Shown piece after piece: positions 41,701-49,951 of a DNA stretch of 64,000 nt (within the stretch, counting starts at the first letter, position 1; the number at the start of each line of letters is the position of its first letter). Position numbers and translations under genes: made by a program. The notes beneath the pieces were generated by a model, which saw nothing but the letters and a program-made list of their open reading frames with translations, made no database searches and was not told where the DNA came from. This DNA is from an uncultured Cellulophaga sp. Its GTDB lineage: Bacteria; Bacteroidota; Bacteroidia; Flavobacteriales; Flavobacteriaceae. The stretch lies in NCBI GenBank assembly GCA_947496695.1, contig CANMEI010000002.1, positions 310,001 to 374,000 of the forward strand. The letters run 5' to 3'.

Positions 41701-43005
41701 TTGTCAAAAAAAAACAACATATTAATACTAATTTTAGTACTTACTATTACATTATACACAATAGATATATATTCTAAAATACCTATAGGTAATACTGTAA
41801 TTTGGTGGGCATTGCTGATTGCCATTTTAAGTTATTTTTATAAAAGCAAAAAAATATTTTTTAATGAAAATAATTCTAATATTATAAAGCCAGTTGAAAT
41901 TTATTTAATCTGGAATGTCATTTGTATTGTAAGAGGTTTGTTTGTAGCTCAAGGATATTGGGAGTGGAAATTTTTAATACAAACCAGTTTGGTATTGTTA
42001 ATACCCTTATGTATTTATGTAGTTACCAATACCTATTGGGTACAAAAAGTAGTGCAAAAATGGTTTTATTATGCCTTACCACCTTTTTTTATATACATAT
42101 TTTTAATGAGCCCTGAGGCAATAGGCCATTACTTGGTGCCATTAAGTTTTGTTCTATTATTTTTTCCATTTTTAACCAATAAAATACGCCTATTATGCCT
42201 ATTTGCAGCACTAATTGTATTCGCTTCTAATTTGAGTGCCCGTAGTAATGTAATTAAGTTTTTAATTCCAATGCTACTTGCATTAGTTTATTATTTTAAA
42301 TTATTGGCAAATACGCCAGTTCTTAAAATTACTCGTATAGTATTCATCGTAATACCATTCATATTACTTTATCTTGGTATTACAAACACCTTTAATGTAT
42401 TTAAAATTAGTGATTATGTTGAGGGTGAGTATAAGGTTGCTGATGCTGAAGGAGCCCCACCAGGTTCAGGTGATTTAACATCTGACAGTAGAACATTTTT
42501 ATATGTTGAAGTAATTAGCTCTGCAATAAAATATGATTATGTCTGGTTAGGGCGTACCCCGGCTAGAGGTAATGAATCACCACATTTCGGGCCTGACATA
42601 GATAAAGATTTAGGTACTAATAAAATGGAACGCCATAGTAATGAAGTATCTATACTAAATGTATTTACCTGGACGGGTATTGTTGGCGTAGTGCTCTATT
42701 TTTTAATTTTTTTAAAAGCAACCTACTTAGCAATCTACAAATCAAAAAGTAGAATAATGAAAATTATAGGTATTTACCTAGCCTTTAGGTGGGTTTATGC
42801 ATGGGTAGAAGATTTTAGTAAATTTAATTTATCTTATTTTTTCTTATGGATAGTTATTGGAATATGCTTATCTAATGATTTTAGAGCTATGACTGATAGT
42901 GAATTTAAAAATTGGGTGCGTGGCATTTTTGATCAGCGTTACCGTAAAGCCATTGTAAAAAAACAATTGGTTAAAGTTGAAAAAAATCTTAATAATAATA
43001 TATAG
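41701..43005 (+). CDS. O-antigen polymerase / ligase-type membrane protein (Wzy)
   Basis: A 434-residue protein with about ten membrane helices and one long periplasmic loop at about 240-320 (DYVEGEYKVADAEGAPPGSG; SDSRTFLYVE; LGRTPARGNESPHFG). Loop residues include Arg and Glu, as in Wzy/WaaL-family polymerases. Starts with TTG at 41701. The last 35 residues form a basic cytoplasmic tail. It should join repeat units at the periplasmic side after flipping. Sequence identity within this family is low, so the call rests on topology and context; no other polymerase is in the locus. Confidence 0.82.
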   Translation: MSKKNNILILILVLTITLYTIDIYSKIPIGNTVIWWALLIAILSYFYKSKKIFFNENNSNIIKPVEIYLIWNVICIVRGLFVAQGYWEWKFLIQTSLVLLIPLCIYVVTNTYWVQKVVQKWFYYALPPFFIYIFLMSPEAIGHYLVPLSFVLLFFPFLTNKIRLLCLFAALIVFASNLSARSNVIKFLIPMLLALVYYFKLLANTPVLKITRIVFIVIPFILLYLGITNTFNVFKISDYVEGEYKVADAEGAPPGSGDLTSDSRTFLYVEVISSAIKYDYVWLGRTPARGNESPHFGPDIDKDLGTNKMERHSNEVSILNVFTWTGIVGVVLYFLIFLKATYLAIYKSKSRIMKIIGIYLAFRWVYAWVEDFSKFNLSYFFLWIVIGICLSNDFRAMTDSEFKNWVRGIFDQRYRKAIVKKQLVKVEKNLNNNI

Positions 43006-43008
43006 AAA

Positions 43009-43848
43009 ATGATATACATTGTAATACCTATATTTAATAGGTGGCATTTTACAAAAGCCTGTATTGAAGCATTACAACAACAAACCTATAATAATTTTAA
43101 AATTATTATAGTTGATGATGGTTCAACAGATGGAACATCAGATAAACTGGCTAAAGACTACCCTGATGTAATTGTTTTAAAAGGCAATGGCTCATTATGG
43201 TGGACAGGAGGCATAAATTTGGGAATTGAATTTGCATTAAAAAATGAGGTTGATTTTGTACTATCATTAAATAATGACACATTACCAAAAATTGATTATT
43301 TGCAAAAATTAGTTGAAGCATCCGTACGTAAACCTGGGGCACTAATAGGATCAACGGGAATAGATACTAAAACAAATGATATTAACTATTGTGGAGAGCA
43401 AATAGCATGGTTAACAGATAGTGTTGTTGATTTGAAAAAAAGTGTAAAAGAAAATAAAAAAGGACAATTATTAGAGGTTTCCTATTTTCCAGGTCGCGGA
43501 TTATTAATTCCTAAACAAGTATTTACTAAAATTGGCTTATTTGATCAAAAAGCATTTCCTCATTACATGGCTGATTATGATTTTACATTTAGAGCTATAA
43601 AAGCTGGTTTTAAAGTATATTGTAGTGTTGATGCGCAACTAGGCACCTACCCCGAGGCTAGTGGTGCAAACCAACTTATGGCCAAAAAAAATTGGAAAAA
43701 TTATAAAGAACATTTATTTGGCATGAAAGGGGCTGCAAATCTTAAATATTATTACACTTATGTTTTTAGGCATTGCCCGTGGTACCTATTACCAATAAGC
43801 GCCGGTATTGGTACCGCAAAAAGATTAACCAGTTATTGGATAAAATAA
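43009..43848 (+). CDS. Glycosyltransferase family 2 protein (rhamnosyltransferase-like)
   Basis: A 279-residue GT-A enzyme: IYIVIPIFNRWHFTKACIEA, VDDGSTDGTSDKLA, the block GNGSLWWTGGINLGIEFA typical of a GT2 subgroup often called rhamnosyltransferase, the D-x-D region LNNDTLPKIDY, and FPHYMADYDFTFRAIKAGFK with the E/D-D-x2 acceptor base motif. Inverting transfer. Three bases after the polymerase stop codon, so it is co-translated. It closes the first block of the locus before a 235-base gap. Confidence 0.92.
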   Translation: MIYIVIPIFNRWHFTKACIEALQQQTYNNFKIIIVDDGSTDGTSDKLAKDYPDVIVLKGNGSLWWTGGINLGIEFALKNEVDFVLSLNNDTLPKIDYLQKLVEASVRKPGALIGSTGIDTKTNDINYCGEQIAWLTDSVVDLKKSVKENKKGQLLEVSYFPGRGLLIPKQVFTKIGLFDQKAFPHYMADYDFTFRAIKAGFKVYCSVDAQLGTYPEASGANQLMAKKNWKNYKEHLFGMKGAANLKYYYTYVFRHCPWYLLPISAGIGTAKRLTSYWIK

Positions 43849-44051
43849 AAACCTTCAGAACAACAGATTTTTCTGACACTCATCGAAAATAAACATCTAA
43901 CTCATAAATTGTTCATATTTTTTAATCTTTATTAATGTAAAGGAACAAACTTAATAAATAACCACTTCTAAACTTAAATATTTAGTGTCAACCAAATCCT
44001 CCTACATTGAATTTAAAGTTTTACCTATTGAACCAAATATTAACTAAAAAC

Positions 44052-44077
44052 ATTTTACATGTGCCAGTATGTAAAAT
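44052..44077 (+). promoter_or_regulatory. Hairpin immediately upstream of the asparagine-synthase-like gene
   Basis: ATTTTACAT (44052-44060) and ATGTAAAAT (44069-44077) form a perfect 9-bp stem with an 8-base loop, ending six bases before the ATG at 44084. It occupies the ribosome landing zone. The rest of the 43849-44083 gap shows no gene or clear promoter. Confidence 0.5.
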
Positions 44078-44083
44078 AAAAGT

Positions 44084-45571
44084 ATGAGTTTAAAAAAATT
44101 AAAATTTAGACGTCAATTTTTATTGACTCCAAAATTATGTTCAAAATTGAACTATTGGAATTACAAAAAAATAGGATCAAAACACTTATATGTACATCCA
44201 GATTGTCAAGAAACAATTACTACCACAAACAATAAAACGGGTATATTACTTGGACATGTATTAGACCCTAGAAATTCAGACCTTACAGCTAATAACATAT
44301 TAGAGTCTATATTAAAACAGTCAGATGAAAAAGGAGTTGCAGAAGTGTTATATAGATTAACAGGTAGATTTGTTTTAATTATAGAAGAACAAAATGAATT
44401 TACTTTTTTTAATGATGCCTGTGGGTTAAAAACTTTTTTTTATACTGAAATTGAAAAGGAAGTATATATTGCATCACAACCTTTTCTGTTTAATGAAGTA
44501 ATTCCTGGAATTATTAATAAAGGAAATAGATATGATAGTTTTTTTAACTCTGAATATCTTAAAACTAATACAGAAAGTTGGTACCCAAGCGGAACTTCTT
44601 TATATGATGGAGTTGAACAACTAGCACCCAATCATTATTTAAAAACAAGTACTTTAAAACAAGTTCGTTATTGGCCAACAGAAAAACATGAAATTAATGA
44701 TTTTGAAACATCATTAGAAAAATTTTCTGATTTATTACAAAAAACTTTAATCGCAGGTAGTAAAAAGTATAATTTAGCATTAGGTGTTACTGGTGGTTTT
44801 GATAGTCGCATTATATTAAGTGCTTGTAAAGAGGTTAAAAATGATATGATGTTTTATACTCTAAAATATAGAACTTTAGATGAAAACAATAGTGATATTT
44901 GGATTCCAATTAATTTAAAGAAAAAACTAAATATAAATCATGAAGTTATGGATTGTCAGATCCCAATTTCAGAAGAATTTAAAGAAATATATGTAGGAAA
45001 TTCTGATATGGCTCATTTAAATGATTGGGGATATATTGCTTATGGAATTTCTAAAAACCTACCAGATGATACTATGGCAATAAAAGGTAGCTGTTCTGAA
45101 ACTGGTCGGTGTTATTTTTACAAATCAGGAATACATCCCAAAATAAATTCTTATGAAGATATTTTAAAGTATAACCCAAGTTGGAAAGGAATCCCTTTTA
45201 TTGAAGAACGAATTTCTGAATGGTATGATGAAGTAAAAGACCATAACACAAATAAAGGCTATAATATTTTAGATCTTTTTCATTGGGAAGTTAGTACTGG
45301 TAGTTGGCAAACTCAAAATCAACTTGAATGGGATATTGTGCATGATACTTTTACACCATTCAATAACCGAGAATTATTAGATATTATGTTACGTATTGAT
45401 CCAAAGTATCGATCAAAACCTGGTAATTATTTACTATACCAAGAAACTATGGAGAAATTATGGCCTGAAGTACTTACTGAACCAATAAACCCATTATCTC
45501 CAAAAGAGCAAATAAAAGTAAAAACAAAAACAATATTAGTTAAACTTGGTTTTGAAAAGTATAATCATTAA
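44084..45571 (+). CDS. Asparagine-synthase-like protein of a polysaccharide locus
   Basis: A 495-residue protein. Residues about 90-215 resemble the AsnB N-terminal region, but the N-terminus begins MSLKKLKFRRQF, so the glutaminase nucleophile Cys2 is absent. The synthetase-like domain has the ATP PP-loop as LGVTGGFDSRIIL (residues 233-245; SGGxDS usually). Such proteins in polysaccharide and lasso-peptide clusters are thought to activate a carboxyl group and form an amide, perhaps on a uronic acid or amino sugar, using another nitrogen source. Overlaps the frame extension of the next gene but not its likely start. It follows a hairpin. Confidence 0.82.
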   Translation: MSLKKLKFRRQFLLTPKLCSKLNYWNYKKIGSKHLYVHPDCQETITTTNNKTGILLGHVLDPRNSDLTANNILESILKQSDEKGVAEVLYRLTGRFVLIIEEQNEFTFFNDACGLKTFFYTEIEKEVYIASQPFLFNEVIPGIINKGNRYDSFFNSEYLKTNTESWYPSGTSLYDGVEQLAPNHYLKTSTLKQVRYWPTEKHEINDFETSLEKFSDLLQKTLIAGSKKYNLALGVTGGFDSRIILSACKEVKNDMMFYTLKYRTLDENNSDIWIPINLKKKLNINHEVMDCQIPISEEFKEIYVGNSDMAHLNDWGYIAYGISKNLPDDTMAIKGSCSETGRCYFYKSGIHPKINSYEDILKYNPSWKGIPFIEERISEWYDEVKDHNTNKGYNILDLFHWEVSTGSWQTQNQLEWDIVHDTFTPFNNRELLDIMLRIDPKYRSKPGNYLLYQETMEKLWPEVLTEPINPLSPKEQIKVKTKTILVKLGFEKYNH

Positions 45572-45605
45572 GTTTTTCAAAATAATTTTTCTTTATATAA
45601 AAACT

Positions 45606-46511
45606 ATGAAACTAGCTCCAATTGCACTTTTTACTTATAAAAAATTGGCCCCATTAAAAGCCACTATTGAAGCTCTTCAAAAAAATAATTTAGCAAAACA
45701 TTCAGAGTTAATAATATTCTCAGATGGTCCTAAAAAAGACAGTGACAAAATACAAATTCAAGAGGTAAGAAGTTATTTAAAATCAATAAATGGCTTTAAA
45801 AAAATAGATTTAAATTTCTCAGAAAAAAATAAAGGTTTAGCCGTTTCTATTATTGAAGGAGTATCTAAGATTTTAGAAGAAAATGAAACAATTATTGTAC
45901 TAGAAGACGATCTATTGACAAGTGTTAATTTCTTAGACTTTATGAACAAAAGTCTTGACTATTATAAAAATAATAAGAAAATACATTCAATTTCAGGATA
46001 CACGCCTCAAATAGACCTAAAAAATTCCTATCCATACGATATTTATTTTACTCAAAGAGCTAGTTCTTGGGGGTGGGCTACCTATAAGTCAAAATGGAAA
46101 GAGGTAGATTGGAAAGTTACAGATTATATTAGATTCAAAAAAAATAAAAAATTACATAGAAAATTTAATGCTATGGGCTCAGATATGTCCTTCATGCTAT
46201 CAAAACAAATGAAAGGAAATATCGATTCTTGGGCGATAAGGTGGTGTTATCATCAATTTAAAGAAGACTTATATACTGTATTCCCAGTTCAATCTAAAAT
46301 TCAAAATATAGGTTTTACTGAAGGAGCCACACACACAAAAGGAAATAGTGAAACTTTAAGGTTTGCTACTATATTTGATAAAACAAATAAAATAAATTTT
46401 AATTTTAAAGATAATATTGTTCTTGAGAAATACTTTATAAAACAATTTATAAAACCTTATAGTATTAAAACCCGAATTTATTATAAATTAAAAGGAATTC
46501 TTCAAAATTAA
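45606..46511 (+). CDS. Glycosyltransferase, GT2/GNT-I-like
   Basis: A 301-residue protein from the ATG at 45606 (MKLAPIALFTYKKLAPLKAT); the frame extends back to 45546 into the previous gene, but the conserved family start is here. Features: LIIFSDGPKKDSD, KNKGLAVSIIEGVSKILEEN, metal-binding EDD of IIVLEDDLLTSVNFLDFMN and RASSWGWATYKSKWKEVDW. This matches the GT-A family often described as hemolytic-protein-like or GNT-I-like transferases in O-antigen loci. Sugar specificity unknown. Gene follows the asparagine-synthase-like gene by 34 bases. Confidence 0.85.
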   Translation: MKLAPIALFTYKKLAPLKATIEALQKNNLAKHSELIIFSDGPKKDSDKIQIQEVRSYLKSINGFKKIDLNFSEKNKGLAVSIIEGVSKILEENETIIVLEDDLLTSVNFLDFMNKSLDYYKNNKKIHSISGYTPQIDLKNSYPYDIYFTQRASSWGWATYKSKWKEVDWKVTDYIRFKKNKKLHRKFNAMGSDMSFMLSKQMKGNIDSWAIRWCYHQFKEDLYTVFPVQSKIQNIGFTEGATHTKGNSETLRFATIFDKTNKINFNFKDNIVLEKYFIKQFIKPYSIKTRIYYKLKGILQN

Positions 46512-46539
46512 TTTATAATAAATACAATTTACAACACTT

Positions 46540-47655
46540 ATGAAACCTAAATTATTATTTATAATGCACATTCCTCCACCAGTAAACGGAGCGGCATTAG
46601 TAGGAGAATACATTAAAAATAGTACCTTAATTAATTCTGAGTTTGATTGCGATTACGTTAATTTAACTGCTTCATTTAGTTTAGATAAGATTGGAAAGGG
46701 AGGTTTTGGAAAAATTAAAATAATTTTAAAAATAATTAGAAATGTTATTTCTAAATTAAAGTCTAACAATTATGATTTGTGTTATATGACTTTAACGGCT
46801 AAAGGTACCGGTTTTTATAAAGATTTTATAATTGTTGTTATCCTTAAATTATTTAAAAAAAAAATAATTTATCATTTTCATAATAAAGGAATTGCTATAA
46901 GCAGTAAAAAATGGTATAATGATTTTTTATACAAAAAAACTTTTAAAAACACTAAATCTATACTTTTAGCTCCATCTTTACATAAAGATATAAAGGGTTA
47001 TGTAAAAAAAGAGGATATATATTATTGTGCAAATGGGATACCTAACTTGATAAAACCTAATACACAAATTTTAAATGAAAAAATAAATTTAACTACCCCT
47101 TGTAAGTTTTTGTTTTTATCAAATATGATAAAACAAAAAGGTGTTTTAGAACTATTAGAAGCTTGTTCTATTTTAAAAAAAGAAAATTTAAAATTTGAAT
47201 GTCACTTTATAGGTGCTTGGGCAGATATTACACAAGATGAATTTAATAAACAAATTGAAAAGTTAGAGCTCAAAAATGAAATAACTTTCCATGGAAAAAA
47301 ATACAATCAAGATAAAGTACTTTTTTTTGAAACATCAAATGTTTTTGTGTTCCCAACTTTTTATCACAATGAATGTTTTCCCCTAGTGTTACTTGAAGCA
47401 ATGCAATTTGGACTTCCAATAATTTCAACTCCGGAAGGGGCTATAGAAGACATTGTAATAAATAATGAAACTGGTTTAATTGTTAAGCAACAAAATATAG
47501 ATCATTTATCAAAAGCAATGAAAAGCCTGTTAGAAAATCCAGAACTTCGAAATAAATATGGTTTAGCTGGTAAAAAAAGATTTGAAGAAAATTTCACTTT
47601 GTCAATTTTTGAAAAAAAAATGCACTTAATTTTTAGTAATGCACTAAAAGCATAG
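46540..47655 (+). CDS. Glycosyltransferase family 4 protein (copy C)
   Basis: A 371-residue GT-B enzyme starting MKPKLLFIMHIPPPVNGAAL, with the GxxxVGEYI loop of this subgroup, and the donor domain CKFLFLSNMIKQKGVLELLE, FHGKKYNQDKVLFFETSNVF and FPTFYHNECFPLVLLEAMQF (E-x7-E motif). Likely transfers one residue of the repeat unit on the cytoplasmic side. AT content is particularly high across this gene and the two before it. Specificity unknown. Confidence 0.92.
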   Translation: MKPKLLFIMHIPPPVNGAALVGEYIKNSTLINSEFDCDYVNLTASFSLDKIGKGGFGKIKIILKIIRNVISKLKSNNYDLCYMTLTAKGTGFYKDFIIVVILKLFKKKIIYHFHNKGIAISSKKWYNDFLYKKTFKNTKSILLAPSLHKDIKGYVKKEDIYYCANGIPNLIKPNTQILNEKINLTTPCKFLFLSNMIKQKGVLELLEACSILKKENLKFECHFIGAWADITQDEFNKQIEKLELKNEITFHGKKYNQDKVLFFETSNVFVFPTFYHNECFPLVLLEAMQFGLPIISTPEGAIEDIVINNETGLIVKQQNIDHLSKAMKSLLENPELRNKYGLAGKKRFEENFTLSIFEKKMHLIFSNALKA

Positions 47656-47747
47656 TACTTTTAATTAAATAACTAAATGTTAAAATAATAATAGATCTTC
47701 TAAAGTTCTTATTTACTTTTAACTACAACTATCAAAAAAAATTGATT

Positions 47748-48476
47748 ATGAAAAAACCAATTACTATCCCTTGTATGGGGTACAATATATTTGCAGATAG
47801 TTTAGAATTATTACAATCTAATACTAAAACGGTTATCAATACAATAAATCAATATTCTTATTGTATGGCTGAAAAAGATCCGGCATTTAAAAAAGCATTA
47901 CTTGCCTCAGATATCGTATTGCCTGATGGAGTAGGAATTACTTTTGCTGCTAAGTTTTTACATGGAAAAAAAATAAAAAAAATTGCTGGTGCAGATTTGC
48001 ATTTGCATTTATTAAAAAAATTAGAGAAAAATAATGGTTCGTGTTTTTATTTAGGTTCTTCTGAAAAAACACTTTCTAAAATAAAAGAAAAAATGGCTTT
48101 AGAGTATCCTAACATAAAGGTTGGGTCATATTCTCCACCATTTAAATCTCAATTTACAATTGAAGACAATACCAATATGATCAATGCTATAAATAAGTTT
48201 AGCCCTGATGTGCTATTTATTGGTATGACTGCACCAAAACAAGAAAAATGGAGTTATGAACATAAAAATAAATTAAACGCTAATAAAATATGTGCTATTG
48301 GTGCAGTTTTTGATTTCTATGCAGGTACAGTTAAACGCCCTAATAAATTTTGGCAAAATTTAGGCCTTGAATGGCTAGGTCGTTTTATTAAAGAACCTAA
48401 AAGAATGTGGACTCGTTATGTAACGAATGGGGTATTATATTTAAATTTTTTAATTAAAGAAAAAATAAAAGGTTAA
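47748..48476 (+). CDS. WecG/TagA/CpsF family glycosyltransferase (GT26)
   Basis: A 242-residue GT26 enzyme; the start is set at ATG 47748 (MKKPITIPCMGYNIFADSLE), six bases inside a frame opened by a TTG. Hallmarks: SDIVLPDGVGITFAAKFL with catalytic Asp, KIAGADLHLHLLKKLEK, FYLGSSEKTLSKIKEKM, LFIGMTAPKQEKW and GAVFDFYAGTVKRPNKFWQN. Family members add N-acetylmannosamine(-uronic acid) or a related sugar as the second residue on the lipid carrier. It lies just before the initiating sugar transferase, so it probably performs the second step. Confidence 0.93.
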   Translation: MKKPITIPCMGYNIFADSLELLQSNTKTVINTINQYSYCMAEKDPAFKKALLASDIVLPDGVGITFAAKFLHGKKIKKIAGADLHLHLLKKLEKNNGSCFYLGSSEKTLSKIKEKMALEYPNIKVGSYSPPFKSQFTIEDNTNMINAINKFSPDVLFIGMTAPKQEKWSYEHKNKLNANKICAIGAVFDFYAGTVKRPNKFWQNLGLEWLGRFIKEPKRMWTRYVTNGVLYLNFLIKEKIKG

Positions 48477-48537
48477 CTATTAAAAATAATCCCCCACTCT
48501 TTTATTATAAATACAACTTTATTAAAGTATGTAACCA

Positions 48538-49887
48538 ATGAAAAAATCAATCTTTGTCGTACCACTATCATTTATATTCCATATAATATTTATTAATGCA
48601 ATACTTTACTTATTAACTCCTGAAACATACAGAAGCGGTTATAGTATATTATATTATAACATATCGTGGTTTTTAGTAACTTATAGTATTGATTTTTACC
48701 CTACAGCAAGAAGAGAAGGTTTTAATACAAACCTGCGTAACTTTTTATTGCTCTTTATATTATATGGCTTAGTATTTTTTACCTCATTTACCTTTTTAGG
48801 GCAACAAAATTATAAACCTACATTTTTAGTATTAGTATATCTTTTAATTTGTTTAATGCTAACATTCTTTAGAATGTTATTCTATTTTTCAAGAAATTTT
48901 TATCGTACAAAAGGATACAGTAAAAAAATAAGAGCTGTAGTAATCGGTAGAGATAAAAATCTAAAAAAAATACGTCAAGTTTTTGATACTCCAGAGTATG
49001 CTTATGAATATATGGGATATTTTGATAATTCAAATTCTAAAAGCCCAACGTATTTGGGTAATATACAAAGTTCATATAATTACATTTTTGAAAATAACAT
49101 ACAAGAAGTCTATTGTATGGCTTCAAGGCTATCTCAGGATGAAATAAAAGAATTAATGAGAATTGCCGACAATAGTCTTAAAAAAATTAAAATAGTCCCT
49201 GACAATAAAGAATTATTCTCTAGAGCAATGTCTATAGAGCTCTATGGTGCTGTTCCCGTATTAAACTTGAGGGCATCTCCATTAGATGTTGAGTATGCTA
49301 ATCTTATAAAACGTATTTTTGATATTCTTTTTTCAAGTTTGGCTATTTTATTTATTTTATCATGGCTAACACCCTTGATATGGATTTTAATGAAAATAGA
49401 CTCAAAAGGACCCTTATTTTTTAAACAAAAAAGACACGGAGTCAATCGAGATACTTTTGAATGTTATAAGTTTAGATCTATGACAAAAAGTGATACGAGC
49501 GACTCTGTAATGGCAACTAAAAATGACATGCGAATAACAAAACTAGGTCGTATATTGAGAAAAACTAGTATTGATGAATTACCACAGTTTTTTAATGTTT
49601 TAAAAGGTGATATGAGTGTTGTTGGCCCAAGACCACACATGCAACTACATACAGAACAATATGAAAAATCTGTAGATAAGTATTTGGTCCGCCACTTTTT
49701 GAAACCTGGTATTACCGGTCTAGCACAGATAAAAGGGTGTCGTGGTGAAATTGTAGAAAAAGCAGATATTATAAATCGAGTTCGATATGATATTTTTTAT
49801 ATGGAAAAATGGTCATTACAACTAGACCTCTCAATAATATATTATACTGTTATAAATGCAATTAAAGGGGAAGAAAGAGCTTATTAA
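48538..49887 (+). CDS. Initiating undecaprenyl-phosphate sugar phosphotransferase (WcaJ/WbaP family)
   Basis: A 449-residue polyisoprenyl-phosphate hexose-1-phosphate transferase. Four N-terminal membrane helices (about 5-125), a CoA_binding_3-like Rossmann domain (about 130-245; RAVVIGRDKNLKKIRQVF), one re-entrant helix (about 255-283) and the catalytic domain with GPLFFKQKRHGVN, YKFRSMTKSD, RKTSIDELPQFFNVLKGDMS and VVGPRPHM, in which the D-E of SIDELPQ is the active site. It loads the first sugar phosphate onto undecaprenyl phosphate. A typical late gene in Bacteroidota polysaccharide loci, next to wzc. Confidence 0.95.
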   Translation: MKKSIFVVPLSFIFHIIFINAILYLLTPETYRSGYSILYYNISWFLVTYSIDFYPTARREGFNTNLRNFLLLFILYGLVFFTSFTFLGQQNYKPTFLVLVYLLICLMLTFFRMLFYFSRNFYRTKGYSKKIRAVVIGRDKNLKKIRQVFDTPEYAYEYMGYFDNSNSKSPTYLGNIQSSYNYIFENNIQEVYCMASRLSQDEIKELMRIADNSLKKIKIVPDNKELFSRAMSIELYGAVPVLNLRASPLDVEYANLIKRIFDILFSSLAILFILSWLTPLIWILMKIDSKGPLFFKQKRHGVNRDTFECYKFRSMTKSDTSDSVMATKNDMRITKLGRILRKTSIDELPQFFNVLKGDMSVVGPRPHMQLHTEQYEKSVDKYLVRHFLKPGITGLAQIKGCRGEIVEKADIINRVRYDIFYMEKWSLQLDLSIIYYTVINAIKGEERAY

Positions 49888-49951
49888 AATATAAACACTG
49901 TTATCATTTAAAAAATTTTAAAATTAAAACTATTTATAATACTATAAAAGT

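Noticed and set aside
44084..45571. Housekeeping asparagine synthetase B
   Set aside because: The Cys2 nucleophile is absent, the PP-loop is altered, and it lies in a polysaccharide operon.
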